NCBI RefSeq assembly: GCF_013170825.1
Contig: NZ_CP033365.1
Span: 2,988,001-3,052,000 of the forward strand
Length of the DNA stretch: 64,000 nt
DNA from: Mesorhizobium sp. NZP2298
GTDB taxonomy: Bacteria > Pseudomonadota > Alphaproteobacteria > Rhizobiales > Rhizobiaceae
Reading direction: 5' to 3'
In this document: in pieces, positions 43,146-52,155 of the stretch
Numbering within the stretch: position 1 is the stretch's first letter
Layout: each line of letters begins with the position of its first letter
Program-made: the position numbers and the translations under genes
The notes under the pieces: generated by a model
What the model saw: the letters and a program-made list of their open reading frames with translations, nothing else
The model's database searches: none
Told to the model about the DNA's origin: nothing

Positions 43146-43385
43146 CGTCAGATTCCCCCGCGCCTCGTCATCCGTGCCAGCGCTTCTCCCAGGGGCCATC
43201 GTCAGGCGCAACACGTCAGGTTTCGACCGTTGCCTCATTTGATGTTCGCGGCATGGGTTCCAGGCGACCCGGTCGCAAAAGTCCGCCCAGAAAAAGTCTG
43301 ACGCGGTCCCCTGGAACGAGAAGATTACGCAGGAGATTCATGGCAAGGGTGGGACAATCTGGTTCCAGCCCTCGAGACCCGCCCC

Positions 43386-46300
43386 GTGCCGATCAAGCCG
43401 TTTTTCCTTGCCTCCGCATCGAGCCTCGCGCTCCTCGCCGCACCTGCGGTGGCGCGAGCCAGCTGCCCTCAGTTGTCCCTCGACAACCAGGCCTACACCA
43501 ATGCGACGGCGATCTGCTTCGTCACCACGAGCGGCGTTGTCGACCTGACCAACACCAATACGGGCATGATAGGCGGCGTTGGGGATACGGCGAGCACCGA
43601 CACCACGACGATCGACAATGCCGGCTCGATCAGCAGCTCCTTCTCGGCAATCAGGTTGCAAGGAACGCTGACCCTGACCAATCGCTTGGGCGCCACCATC
43701 TTTGGATCGAGAGGAGCCATAAATGTAGGCCCCAGTGGCCTCACCACGATCGTCAACGATGGCAGGATCGAAGGCATCTACGCCCTCGATGGGGACCACT
43801 ACCTTGACCTGACGAACACCGGGGTCATGGCGGGGCAGTCATTCGGCATCGACGGCTACACGGTGAAGGCGACCAATTCCGGCACGATCTCGGGTGGCTA
43901 CTTCGCGCTCAGGGCCATCGGCGACCTGACCCTCGACAATTCGGGCGACATCGTCACGGACACCGACCCATCGACCAACAGCACGGCTGTCAGGGCTTGG
44001 GGCGGCACCACCGTGATCACCAATTCGGGGCTGATCTGGAGCGACAGCGGCTATGGCATCCACGCGGAGGTCTACGTAAAAAACGTTTCCGTCGGCTCTT
44101 TCAGCTTGACCAACAGCGGCACGATCGGCGGCGACATCGGAGTCTATACCGCCTCCAATAGTCTCAGCACTGTCAGTGCGACTATTGTCAATTCCGGTAC
44201 GATTTCTGGCTCTTCGGCGGCCATTTCAACCGATGGAGATCTGACCCTCGATAATTCAGGCTGGATCAAGTCCATCGGCAATTCGGGCGATTGGGATGGT
44301 GTCGCGGCCCACGGCGTCACCACGAAGATCACCAATTCGGGCAACATCGACAATTTCGGCGTCTATGGCACGGGCATCGTTGCCGACGGCACCGACGCCA
44401 ACGCGTCCCTGGCGTTGACCAATAGCGGCCGGATCACCGCCACGTTCGGTGTGTCCTCGCAGGTCACAACGACGACGATCGACAATTCCGGAGGCATTAC
44501 CGGCACGGGTGGCGCTGGCGTCTACGCGGACAGCGCGGCCGCCAACGCGTCTCTGGCGTTGACCAACGGCAAGAGCGGCACGATCACCGGCGAGTACGGT
44601 GTCGATTCGCAGCTTGTCACAACGACAATCACGAATTCGGGCACCATCACCGGCGTATACGATGCCGGCGTTTATGCCGAAAACGCCGCCGCCGCCGCAT
44701 CCCTGACGGTGACCAACAACGGCACGATCACCGGCGTGTCCGGCGTCTCCTCGCAAGTGGCCGCGACGACGGTCGCCAATTCGGGGATCATGACCGGCAC
44801 AGGCGACTCCGGCGTCTTTGCCCGCAGCGCACTTGCCGACGCGTCCCTGGCGCTGACCAACAGCGGCACGGTCACAGGCGGCTATGAAGGCGTCAATTCC
44901 CAGCTTGCCACGACGACGGTCGCCAATTCGGGGGCCATGACCGGCACAGGCGACTCCGGGGTCTTTGCGCTCAGCGCGCTTGCCAATGCGTCCCTGGCGG
45001 TGACCAACAGCGGGGCGATCGCCGGCGGTTACTTCGGCGTCAACGCGCAGGTGGCCACGACGACGGTCGACAATTCGGGGACCATCACCGGCACGGGCGC
45101 TTTCGGTACTGGCGTCTATGCTTTCAGCAGAAGCGCCGACTCGTCTCTGCTGTTGACCAACATTGGCTCGATCACCAGCGGCTTCGGCGTCAATGCACAG
45201 GTCGCCACGACGACGATCGACAACGCCGGAACGATCGCCGGTGCGGCCTATTTCGGCGTTGGCATCGGTGCTTACAGCTCACTTTCCGGCGCATCCCTGG
45301 TGCTGACGAACAGTGGCACGATCACTGGCAACGTGGGCGTCTCATCGATGGTCGCCACGACGACGATCGACAATTCGGGGACCATCGCCGGCGACCAATA
45401 CGGCATCAACGCAGGCAGCTTGCTCACGCTCACCAATACAGGCCTGATCTCGGGCGGTGCTGCCGCGGTCCTGCTGAACAAGGACGGCAACAGCATCGGC
45501 CTCGACAAGGGTGCTCGCTTCGATGGTGCCATCGACTATGCCGGCACCACCGGCAACACCACCCGCTTCAGCCGTGGCAGCTGGATCCTCGACGTCGCCA
45601 ATTACGATGCCGCTGACAACACGATCGTCACCGGCGGCAGCGCCTATGTCGTGAAGGGACACCAGATCATCGTCGCCGATGGCTCCGCGGTGCAGGCCGG
45701 CGCGCGCAGCGCGCTCGACATCACCCGCTCGCTCTCGGGCCTCGCCAGCGACGCCCTGTCACTGTCGCCGTCGTCCTTGCCCATTGCCAGTTCCTCCGGC
45801 GCCAGTTCCTCCGGCGGCGCGCTCGCCTATGCCGACGACAATGCCGTCGATCGGAGGTTTACCTCCGCGGCGCTGACCGGCTCAGGCCAGGACAACGCGT
45901 TCTCGGGCTTCTCGAACGGGGCTGTCGGCGATGCTGCCGGCAACATCGTCTGGTCGCGTGTCCTGGCCGGGCGGAGCGTGGCTTCGCAGGACGCGGCCAG
46001 TGCAGACTCCTGGATGAATTTCGTCGGCGTTGCCTTCGGCGGCGATCATCGCGTCTCGGACACGCTGCGCCTCGGCGGCTTCTTCGGCCTCGCGGACAGC
46101 CGCACCGAGACCGACAGCAATTCCTCGCTCAAGTCCAAATGGTACTATGCAGGGCTCTATGGCAGCTGGTCGCCCGGTGCCGCCTTTGTCGAGGGGAACC
46201 TTACTGGCGGCTATGCCGAGAACCGTTCCGAGCGCATGGTCACCAACGGCCTCGCCACGGAAACGGCCAGCGGCGACTATGGCTCGACTTTCGTATCGCC

Positions 46301-46745
46301 CGAGCTCGCCCTTGGCTATCGTGTCGCCCTGCAGCCCGGCACCAGCCTGACGCCGCAACTGCGCGTCCGTTATCTCGGCGTCGACGCCGAGGGCTATGGC
46401 GAAACCGGCTCGAGCGCCGACATGACGGTGTCCTCGCACTATACCGGCTTCCTGGAGGAGCGGGCGCTGGCGAAGCTTCAATTCGACAATGAGCGCTGGA
46501 GCCTCTTCACCACTCTCGGCGTCGTCGCCCTGCAGCGCGTCCAGGGCTCGGGCACGGATGTCAGCCTTCTCGGCATCGCCTCGACCGTGGCGGAAGGCGA
46601 CAGCAACCTCTTCGGCATCAGCTTCGGTCTCGGCGGCAACTGGAAGATGAGCGACACCGTCTCGCTCTACGGCGCCGTCAACGGCACGGCCTTGAACAAC
46701 AATGCCAGCATCGACACCAATGTCGGGGTGAAGATGGTGTTTTGA
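43386..46745 (+). CDS. Autotransporter (type Va) with Asn/Thr/Gly-rich repeat passenger
   Basis: The 1119-aa protein starts GTG 43386 with signal peptide MPIKPFFLASASSLALLAAP (cleavage near ARA-SC). The passenger (about 27-850) is a beta-helix-like repeat region with seven modules of 49-50 residues containing VATTTVDNSGTITG-type units. The C-terminal beta-barrel (about 860-1119) starts near WSRVLAGRSVASQDAASADS and ends in the aromatic pattern NTNVGVKMVF, typical of autotransporter barrels that insert with BamA. It likely acts as a surface adhesin. It lies inside an exopolysaccharide locus, so it may interact with the polymer. A 1-nt spacer follows its stop to a repeat. Confidence 0.92.
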   Translation: MPIKPFFLASASSLALLAAPAVARASCPQLSLDNQAYTNATAICFVTTSGVVDLTNTNTGMIGGVGDTASTDTTTIDNAGSISSSFSAIRLQGTLTLTNRLGATIFGSRGAINVGPSGLTTIVNDGRIEGIYALDGDHYLDLTNTGVMAGQSFGIDGYTVKATNSGTISGGYFALRAIGDLTLDNSGDIVTDTDPSTNSTAVRAWGGTTVITNSGLIWSDSGYGIHAEVYVKNVSVGSFSLTNSGTIGGDIGVYTASNSLSTVSATIVNSGTISGSSAAISTDGDLTLDNSGWIKSIGNSGDWDGVAAHGVTTKITNSGNIDNFGVYGTGIVADGTDANASLALTNSGRITATFGVSSQVTTTTIDNSGGITGTGGAGVYADSAAANASLALTNGKSGTITGEYGVDSQLVTTTITNSGTITGVYDAGVYAENAAAAASLTVTNNGTITGVSGVSSQVAATTVANSGIMTGTGDSGVFARSALADASLALTNSGTVTGGYEGVNSQLATTTVANSGAMTGTGDSGVFALSALANASLAVTNSGAIAGGYFGVNAQVATTTVDNSGTITGTGAFGTGVYAFSRSADSSLLLTNIGSITSGFGVNAQVATTTIDNAGTIAGAAYFGVGIGAYSSLSGASLVLTNSGTITGNVGVSSMVATTTIDNSGTIAGDQYGINAGSLLTLTNTGLISGGAAAVLLNKDGNSIGLDKGARFDGAIDYAGTTGNTTRFSRGSWILDVANYDAADNTIVTGGSAYVVKGHQIIVADGSAVQAGARSALDITRSLSGLASDALSLSPSSLPIASSSGASSSGGALAYADDNAVDRRFTSAALTGSGQDNAFSGFSNGAVGDAAGNIVWSRVLAGRSVASQDAASADSWMNFVGVAFGGDHRVSDTLRLGGFFGLADSRTETDSNSSLKSKWYYAGLYGSWSPGAAFVEGNLTGGYAENRSERMVTNGLATETASGDYGSTFVSPELALGYRVALQPGTSLTPQLRVRYLGVDAEGYGETGSSADMTVSSHYTGFLEERALAKLQFDNERWSLFTTLGVVALQRVQGSGTDVSLLGIASTVAEGDSNLFGISFGLGGNWKMSDTVSLYGAVNGTALNNNASIDTNVGVKMVF
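44398..45420 (+). repeat. Seven ~147-150-bp coding repeats of the autotransporter passenger
   Basis: A unit with CAGGTCGCCACGACGACGAT at about 44459, 44609, 44754, 44901, 45048, 45198 and 45348 encodes VATTT[VI]DNSGTITG-type loops. Copy spacing is close to 150 bp, in frame. Copy number could change by slipping or recombination. Confidence 0.75.
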
Positions 46746-46756
46746 GGGGCGGCACC

Positions 46757-46798
46757 GCGCCGCGTCGCTCCTTGCTTCGCGCTAGGGTGACGAAGGGG
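46757..46798. repeat. Rhizobial palindromic repeat fragment
   Basis: GCCGCGTCGCTCCTTGCTTC, then GCGCTAGGGTGACGAAGG, matches part of the elements at 6700 and 58050. It fills the gap between the autotransporter and the convergent GH5-like gene. Confidence 0.55.
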
Positions 46799-46824
46799 GA
46801 AGCTCAATCTCGACGGTCGGCGCG

Positions 46825-48096
46825 CTATTCCGCCGGCATCCTCAACCCAAGTGCTTCGACCATCGCCGGATCCAGCGCGCGCGTGGTGTCGTCCATCATG
46901 CCCATGCCGTCGAAGAGGTCCCAGAACGCCCAGGGAAAGCCGGCGGCCTCGGCGCTCTGCCTTACATCGGCGATGTAGCGGGCGCGGTCGGGGTTGGGTG
47001 CTGCCACATAACGCGCGTCGGTGCGCAGCGCGCCGAATTCGCCCATGATGACGCGCTGCGGCGCGATGCCGTTTCTGTCTGCCCAGTCGCGCGCCTGGCT
47101 GAGATATTTGTCGATGAACCAGCGGTCGGGCCGGGCGTCGAAATAGACCTTCAGCACGCGCTCGGTCTCCGCATAGGCGGCCTTCTTGTCCGCTTCGGAG
47201 GTCTCGGTATCCGCGGCCATGCGCGCCCGGACGGAGGCCAGCGTCCGTTCGAGCGAACCGGCGGAGGCCGGCCACGGCACGTTGTTCAGCGCGCGGTAGA
47301 CGGGCTCGCGCATCCACGGCGCGCCCTGGTGGCTGAACAGATAGGGCTCGTAGAAGTGGAAGGTGAACAGGATCGGCTCGTAGGCCGCCAGCGGCGCCGG
47401 ATCGAGCGCGGCCAGCCCGCTCACCATCGAGCCGCAGCCGCCGGTGACGACCAGCGGCAAGGCCCGGGATGACGCCCTGGCCGCGGTCAGCAGGGATGCC
47501 TGGACCTGCGACCAGACATTGGAGTCGCAGGACTGAGGCGGTTCGTTGACCGGCTCCAGCGCCACCATGCCCCGCGTGAACCGGTCCAGCCTGCCGGCAA
47601 GCTCGCCGACCAGCGCCCGATAGGCCGCGAATTCGGGTGCCGCGGTGCTGGAGACCATGCGGTCGGGGTTCCAGTAATGGGTGGCGCCGTTGGCCTGGAC
47701 GTTGACGATGATGCCGAGACCGGCGTCGATCGTGGCGGTGACGGCGGCGTCCAGCATATCCAGCAACTTGCCGCGCGTGGTGGCGTCGGCTGCCAGGAAC
47801 GGGCCGGGATCGACGGGCAGGCGGATGAAATCGAGCCCGGTCTGGCGCAGCCGACCTAGGTCGTCTGGGGTTGGCACCGGCCGCTGCGACTGGAAGGGCG
47901 GCCAGTCATAGTCGGTGCGCGGGGCGGGGAATTCGCGTGTCAGTGCAAACCAGGGCCAGGCGTTGACGCCACGGCGGAAACGCCATTCGCCGGCGCCGGC
48001 AAAGGCGGACCGCGCGGGAAGCTGCGCCAGCGCCGCGGGCACCAGCGCCGTCGACAGCGCGGTGCGCAGCAACCGCCGCCGCGACCAGCCCGTCAT
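46825..48096 (-). CDS. Secreted glycoside hydrolase family 5-like (cellulase-type) protein
   Basis: The 423-aa protein begins with a Tat-type signal (WSRRRLLRTALSTALVPAAL). It carries GH5-like features: GLDFIRLPVDPGPFL strand, acid/base region MVALEPVNEPPQSC (catalytic Glu), FTFHFYEPYLFSHQGAPW and the nucleophile region RVIMGEFGALRTD. Such enzymes cut beta-glucans or exopolysaccharide. It overlaps the glycosyltransferase gene by four bases (ATGA), so they form an operon. It may trim or recycle the polymer made by the locus, as ExoK/ExsH-like glycanases do in rhizobia. Confidence 0.88.
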   Translation of the reverse strand: MTGWSRRRLLRTALSTALVPAALAQLPARSAFAGAGEWRFRRGVNAWPWFALTREFPAPRTDYDWPPFQSQRPVPTPDDLGRLRQTGLDFIRLPVDPGPFLAADATTRGKLLDMLDAAVTATIDAGLGIIVNVQANGATHYWNPDRMVSSTAAPEFAAYRALVGELAGRLDRFTRGMVALEPVNEPPQSCDSNVWSQVQASLLTAARASSRALPLVVTGGCGSMVSGLAALDPAPLAAYEPILFTFHFYEPYLFSHQGAPWMREPVYRALNNVPWPASAGSLERTLASVRARMAADTETSEADKKAAYAETERVLKVYFDARPDRWFIDKYLSQARDWADRNGIAPQRVIMGEFGALRTDARYVAAPNPDRARYIADVRQSAEAAGFPWAFWDLFDGMGMMDDTTRALDPAMVEALGLRMPAE

Positions 48097-49313
48097 ACGG
48101 CGCCGGGCGAGGGGCGGTCGATCGCGGCTGTCCGCTCTGATGTCACGCCGAGAAGCCGGTAGGCTTCATCCTCATAGGCAAGCAGCACATCCTCCCAGCG
48201 GAAGGCTTCGCGGGCGCGCGTCCTGGCGGCTTCACCGCAGGCCTTGACCAGCGCGTCATCCTCCATCGCCTGCCGCATCCGCTCGGCGCAGCTCTGCGTA
48301 TCGGTGAAGTGGACGGCGGCGGCCCCGGCGACCCACCTGTTGTAGGGATTGTCGTGCGCGATCACCATGTTGCCGGCGGCCAGCGCCTCGACCAGCGACG
48401 GGTTGGTGCCGCCAACCGTGTGGCCATGCATATAGGCGCGCGCATGATATCTCAGCGCCTTCACCGCCGCCTGGTCGTAGATGGCGCCGGGCAGGACCAC
48501 CGAGGCGTTCGCCGCCTTGCGGATGGCGACATGATAGGGATTCTGGTCGGAGAGCGTGCCCAGCACCACCAGCTTCATGTCGCGTTTCTGGCTGCAGAAG
48601 GCTTCGACGATGGGCAGGATGTTGTTGTCGGGCTCGATGCGCGCGATCGAGATGAGGTATTTTCCAGGTTCGAGCCCGAGCGCGCGTACCGGCGCCTCGG
48701 GTGCCGATGTCACCGGGTCGGCGCCATAGGTGATGGTGGCGATGGCGCTGCGCGGCCGGCGCGTCGCCAGGTGATCGGCGATGACAGGATGGTCGGCGAC
48801 CAGGCGGTGCGAAGCCCAGGCGCCGATCCATTCATTGAGCCAGAACCAGGTGCGCGCCGCTGGTCCCCATTTCGGGCGGCGCCACTCGATGCCGTCCATA
48901 TTGGTGATGATCTTGCGCCGCATCAGCCTGAGCCAGGTCAGGAAGACCGCGCCATTGTAGCCTAGCACCAGGCAGACACCGGGCCGGCGCGCTGCATCGA
49001 GCACGCACTGCCAGTCGAATTCCAGCGTCGCGCGCGGGCCTTTCGAGGCGACCTGGATGTGGATCAGGTCGATGCCGCGCCAGCTGTCGAGACGCACCCG
49101 CTGGTCGACCCGCTCGACCTCTTCCTGGCAGTAGACGCCGACCTTCCAGCCGCGTGCGACCAGGAAAAGGGCCAACTTCTCGGCGAAGGTCTCGAAGCCG
49201 CCATGGGCCGCGGGAATGCCGCGCGTCCCCAGGATCAGGATGGAAGGCTGTTCCGGTTTCATGACTGCTGGTACTTTCAGGTCCGCTCGATCCGTGACGC
49301 GAGGCTGTGTCAT
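48093..49313 (-). CDS. DUF1972/GT4 glycosyltransferase
   Basis: The 406-aa protein begins (at residue 18, MKPEQPSILILGTRGIPAAH) with the DUF1972 rhamnosyltransferase-like motif GGFETFAEKLALFLVARGWK. The GT-B C-terminal half has YLISIARIEPDNNILPIVEA, LVVLGTLSDQNPYHVAIRK and the nucleotide-sugar contact HGHTVGGTNPSLVEALAAGN. It uses a nucleotide sugar to extend the repeat unit at the cytosolic face. An ATG at 49262 is an alternative start. It shares a four-base overlap with the GH5-like gene after it and diverges from the next glycosyltransferase across a 353-bp gap. Confidence 0.88.
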   Translation of the reverse strand: MTQPRVTDRADLKVPAVMKPEQPSILILGTRGIPAAHGGFETFAEKLALFLVARGWKVGVYCQEEVERVDQRVRLDSWRGIDLIHIQVASKGPRATLEFDWQCVLDAARRPGVCLVLGYNGAVFLTWLRLMRRKIITNMDGIEWRRPKWGPAARTWFWLNEWIGAWASHRLVADHPVIADHLATRRPRSAIATITYGADPVTSAPEAPVRALGLEPGKYLISIARIEPDNNILPIVEAFCSQKRDMKLVVLGTLSDQNPYHVAIRKAANASVVLPGAIYDQAAVKALRYHARAYMHGHTVGGTNPSLVEALAAGNMVIAHDNPYNRWVAGAAAVHFTDTQSCAERMRQAMEDDALVKACGEAARTRAREAFRWEDVLLAYEDEAYRLLGVTSERTAAIDRPSPGAV

Positions 49314-49666
49314 CTCAGAACCGCAGCCTAGCGATATCCATGCCAGACTCAGTTCCGGCCATCATCGCACTGGGGTTGTAAAATATTTCTTCCAACCGCC
49401 GGAGTTGTTTCACTATCGGTCAACTTTCCGCACGTATGTGTATCGAAACGAGGCAATGCCGGGGCCAGTCGGCCCGCGGATGGGTATATTAGCCCGGTAT
49501 GATCCTTGCTGATGGACTTCTGCGCGCCGGAATCGGCGGAGGGCGTGCAGCATTGGTGTGGTGATCCCGTTCACGACCACACTCGCAACCAGTGAAGTCC
49601 AAAGGGGTGTTTCCGGCCGCCGGTAGCGTCAGGCGGCGGGATCGTCACACCACCCCTGACAGAAAG
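49314..49666. other. 353-bp divergent intergenic region of the polysaccharide locus
   Basis: No gene is visible. AT-rich stretches (GTTGTAAAATATTTCTTCC at about 49375 and GTATATTAGCCCGGTATGAT at about 49483) are likely promoters for the divergent glycosyltransferase genes. A long leader may precede 49667. Confidence 0.5.
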
Positions 49667-50848
49667 ATGCATGTGAAGATGCGGATTGCCTGCATCCACC
49701 AAGGCTACGAACTCTACGGCTCCGACCGCAGCTTCGCGGAGAGCGTGGCGGCGCTGCGCGCCGCGTTTCCGTCCGCCGACATCGAAGTGGTCCTGCCGCG
49801 CAGCGGGCCGATCCTGCAGATCCTGGAGCCTCATGCCAGCCGGATCGTCTTCGAACCGCTCTGGGTGCTGCGGCGCCAGGCGATGCTGAGGCTGGCGACC
49901 ATCGAGATGGCGCGGCTGCCGGTCGCGCTGTGGCGGGCATGGCGGCGCCTGCGCGATTGCGACCTCGTCTACGTCAACACCTCGATCGTCGCCGACTATG
50001 CGCTGGCCTCGCGCCTGCTGCCGACGAAAGCCCTGCTGCACATCCACGAGATTCCCGAAGGCGTGCTGCGCCGGATCCTGGTCGGGTTGATGCACTGGAG
50101 CCATGCCGATCTCATCTTCAACTCGCGCGCCACACGCGCCGCGTTCGGCGATCCCAAATCCGCGCGCTCATACGTCGTCTACAACGGCGTTGCCGGCCCG
50201 CCGGCGGCCGAAGCGATGACCTATGACGGCAAACGCCCGCTGCGGGTTCTGCTGCTTGGCCGCATCAACCGGATCAAGGGCCAGGAAGTGCTTCTGGAGG
50301 CGATCGCCTCGATGCCGGCGGAGCTGAAGTCGAGGATCGAGGTGCGGCTGGTCGGCGGCGCTTTCGAAAGCGTCGAGCGCGAGCGCGCCTTGGCCGAACT
50401 CGTCGGGACCATGGGGCTGGCCGACCAGGTCAGCACCTTGCCTTTCATATCCGACCCTTCCGAGCATTATCGCTGGGCCGATATCGTCACCGTGCCGTCG
50501 CGACGCCCGGAATCGCTCGGCCGCGTCGCCATCGAGGCGATGGCCTATGGCCGGCCGCCGCTGGTGTCGGCGATCGGCGGACTTGTCGAGGTGGTCAGCG
50601 ACGGCGAGACCGGCTGGCATGTTCCGCCTGACAATGCTCCCGCGCTTGCCGCGAAGTTGCAGGAGATCGTCCTCGCCCCTGAAGCCTGGCGCGGGTTCGT
50701 CGCCGCCGGGCGCAAGCGCTACGAGACGGTGTTCAGCGAGCCGGTCGCGGCCGCGGCGATCGCCGCGATCGCCGCCGACAAGCTGAAGGCGGCGATGGCA
50801 AGGCCAGGCAAGGCGGCTACCACCCGCCAGGCGGAGACGCAGCCGTGA
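49667..50848 (+). CDS. GT4 family glycosyltransferase
   Basis: The 393-aa protein starts near MHVKMRIACIHQGYELYGSD (ATG 49667 or 49679). It has GT4 features: LLHIHEIPEGVLRRILVGLM in the N-domain, GRINRIKGQEVLLEAIASMP, RVEVRLVGG-type strands and the E-x7-E region VPSRRPESLGRVAIEAMAYG with PPLVSAIGGLVEVVSDGETG. It adds a sugar to the lipid-linked repeat unit. It overlaps the flippase start by four bases. The longer frame from 49592 has no good ribosome site. Confidence 0.88.
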   Translation: MHVKMRIACIHQGYELYGSDRSFAESVAALRAAFPSADIEVVLPRSGPILQILEPHASRIVFEPLWVLRRQAMLRLATIEMARLPVALWRAWRRLRDCDLVYVNTSIVADYALASRLLPTKALLHIHEIPEGVLRRILVGLMHWSHADLIFNSRATRAAFGDPKSARSYVVYNGVAGPPAAEAMTYDGKRPLRVLLLGRINRIKGQEVLLEAIASMPAELKSRIEVRLVGGAFESVERERALAELVGTMGLADQVSTLPFISDPSEHYRWADIVTVPSRRPESLGRVAIEAMAYGRPPLVSAIGGLVEVVSDGETGWHVPPDNAPALAAKLQEIVLAPEAWRGFVAAGRKRYETVFSEPVAAAAIAAIAADKLKAAMARPGKAATTRQAETQP

Positions 50849-52146
50849 AGTTCCCCGTCCATCTGGTGCGGCGCCTCGTGCTGATGATCGGCGGCGAGGC
50901 AATGCAGAGCGGCTTTCACTTCGCCCTCAACCTCGCGCTGCTGCACATGCTGTCGGCGCAAGGCTACGGCCTTTTCGCCCTCGCCATGGTGATGGGCGGC
51001 GTTGGCCTCTCCTACATCAGGTCGCTCACCGCCGTCCCCGCCTCGATATGGATGAGCAAGAGCAGCAACAGGGCCGGCGTCGATGCCCATGACGTGGCCT
51101 TCGGGACGGCGGCGCTGGTCGTGGCGCTGCTGATGGCCGCCGGCACGGCTATTCTGATGCATCTCCTGGGCGACCCAAGCGGCATTGCCGCCGGCTGCTT
51201 CGTCGGCGCCTGGTCGCTGCGCAGCCATATGCGAACGGCATTCTTCACGCGTCGCCAGCAGGTGGTCGTCTCCATCAGCGACGCCGCCTTCACGATCGCC
51301 GGCACCGTGCTCGCCGGGTCTGCGATCTGGTTCGCCAGGGACGTGCTGCAGACCGTGTTCTACGCCCTCGCGGCGGCAAACCTATTTGGCATCTTCGTCC
51401 TGGTCCGGCTGGCGGGCCGCAGGGTTCGCGTCAGTTTCCGCATGCCGACGCGCCGGCGCTACACCAAGCTCTGGCGCCAGCTGTGCTGGTCGGGCTTCAG
51501 CGCGACCACCACCAACATCCAGGGGCAATCCCTGGCGCTGCTGGTCGCGGGCATTGCCGGACCGGCCGCCTACGCGCCGCTGGCGGCGGTCCTCGTGCTG
51601 TTTGCTCCGCTGCGCATCATCAGCCTTGCCTTCGTGAACATGACGCAGCCGGAACTCGCGAAGCTGATGCAGAACAACGAAACGCGCCGCGTCTGGACGC
51701 AGGCGAAGATCTGGTCGCTCGTCATGGGGCTCGGCGGCCTGGCCTATGGATGCGCCATCATGTTCGTCCTGCCGATGATAAAATCCCAGGCTCTGCAGGA
51801 TGCCTCGGTCGGGTTCATCGGGCTTTTCGCGATCGCGAATTTCGTGCCGATCATGCTCTACATCATGCCCCGGATCGTGCTCGAGATCTTCGGTGATTTC
51901 CGGATCGTCGCCTTCATCACCATGGGCGGCGCGATCGTCGGGCTGGCGCTGATCGCGATCCTGCTGGCCGTCGCGTCCCCGCCATGGGCGCTGCTGGGCT
52001 CGGCGGTCTCCGAGACCTTCGTGCTCGTGGCATCATGGTATTTCGCGCATCACCGCATGTGGAACATCGAGCATCCGGACCAGCAGCGGCACAGCCGCCT
52101 GGGCTCCTGGCGGCGGGCGGTCACGTTCGCCGCGGCAAAGCGATAG
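50845..52146 (+). CDS. Wzx-like oligosaccharide flippase
   Basis: The 433-aa membrane protein has 12 to 14 helices with the MATE/polysaccharide-flippase pattern (EAMQSGFHFALNLALLHMLS, LAAVLVLFAPLRIISLAFVN, then MTQPELAKLMQNNETRRVW). It starts with GTG in the overlap GTGA with the glycosyltransferase stop. It should move the lipid-linked repeat unit across the inner membrane for the polymerase and Wzz-type protein encoded at 39.5-43.1 kb. Confidence 0.85.
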   Translation: MKFPVHLVRRLVLMIGGEAMQSGFHFALNLALLHMLSAQGYGLFALAMVMGGVGLSYIRSLTAVPASIWMSKSSNRAGVDAHDVAFGTAALVVALLMAAGTAILMHLLGDPSGIAAGCFVGAWSLRSHMRTAFFTRRQQVVVSISDAAFTIAGTVLAGSAIWFARDVLQTVFYALAAANLFGIFVLVRLAGRRVRVSFRMPTRRRYTKLWRQLCWSGFSATTTNIQGQSLALLVAGIAGPAAYAPLAAVLVLFAPLRIISLAFVNMTQPELAKLMQNNETRRVWTQAKIWSLVMGLGGLAYGCAIMFVLPMIKSQALQDASVGFIGLFAIANFVPIMLYIMPRIVLEIFGDFRIVAFITMGGAIVGLALIAILLAVASPPWALLGSAVSETFVLVASWYFAHHRMWNIEHPDQQRHSRLGSWRRAVTFAAAKR

Positions 52147-52155
52147 GAGAGGGAT

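Noticed and set aside
43340..43460. Upstream ATG at 43340 as the autotransporter start
   Set aside because: It is in a different phase from the signal peptide; GTG 43386 gives a standard Sec signal directly.
44398..45420. Regular repeats considered as CRISPR
   Set aside because: The units are 147-150 bp, in frame, diverged and encode passenger modules; there are no short identical repeats with unique spacers and no cas genes.
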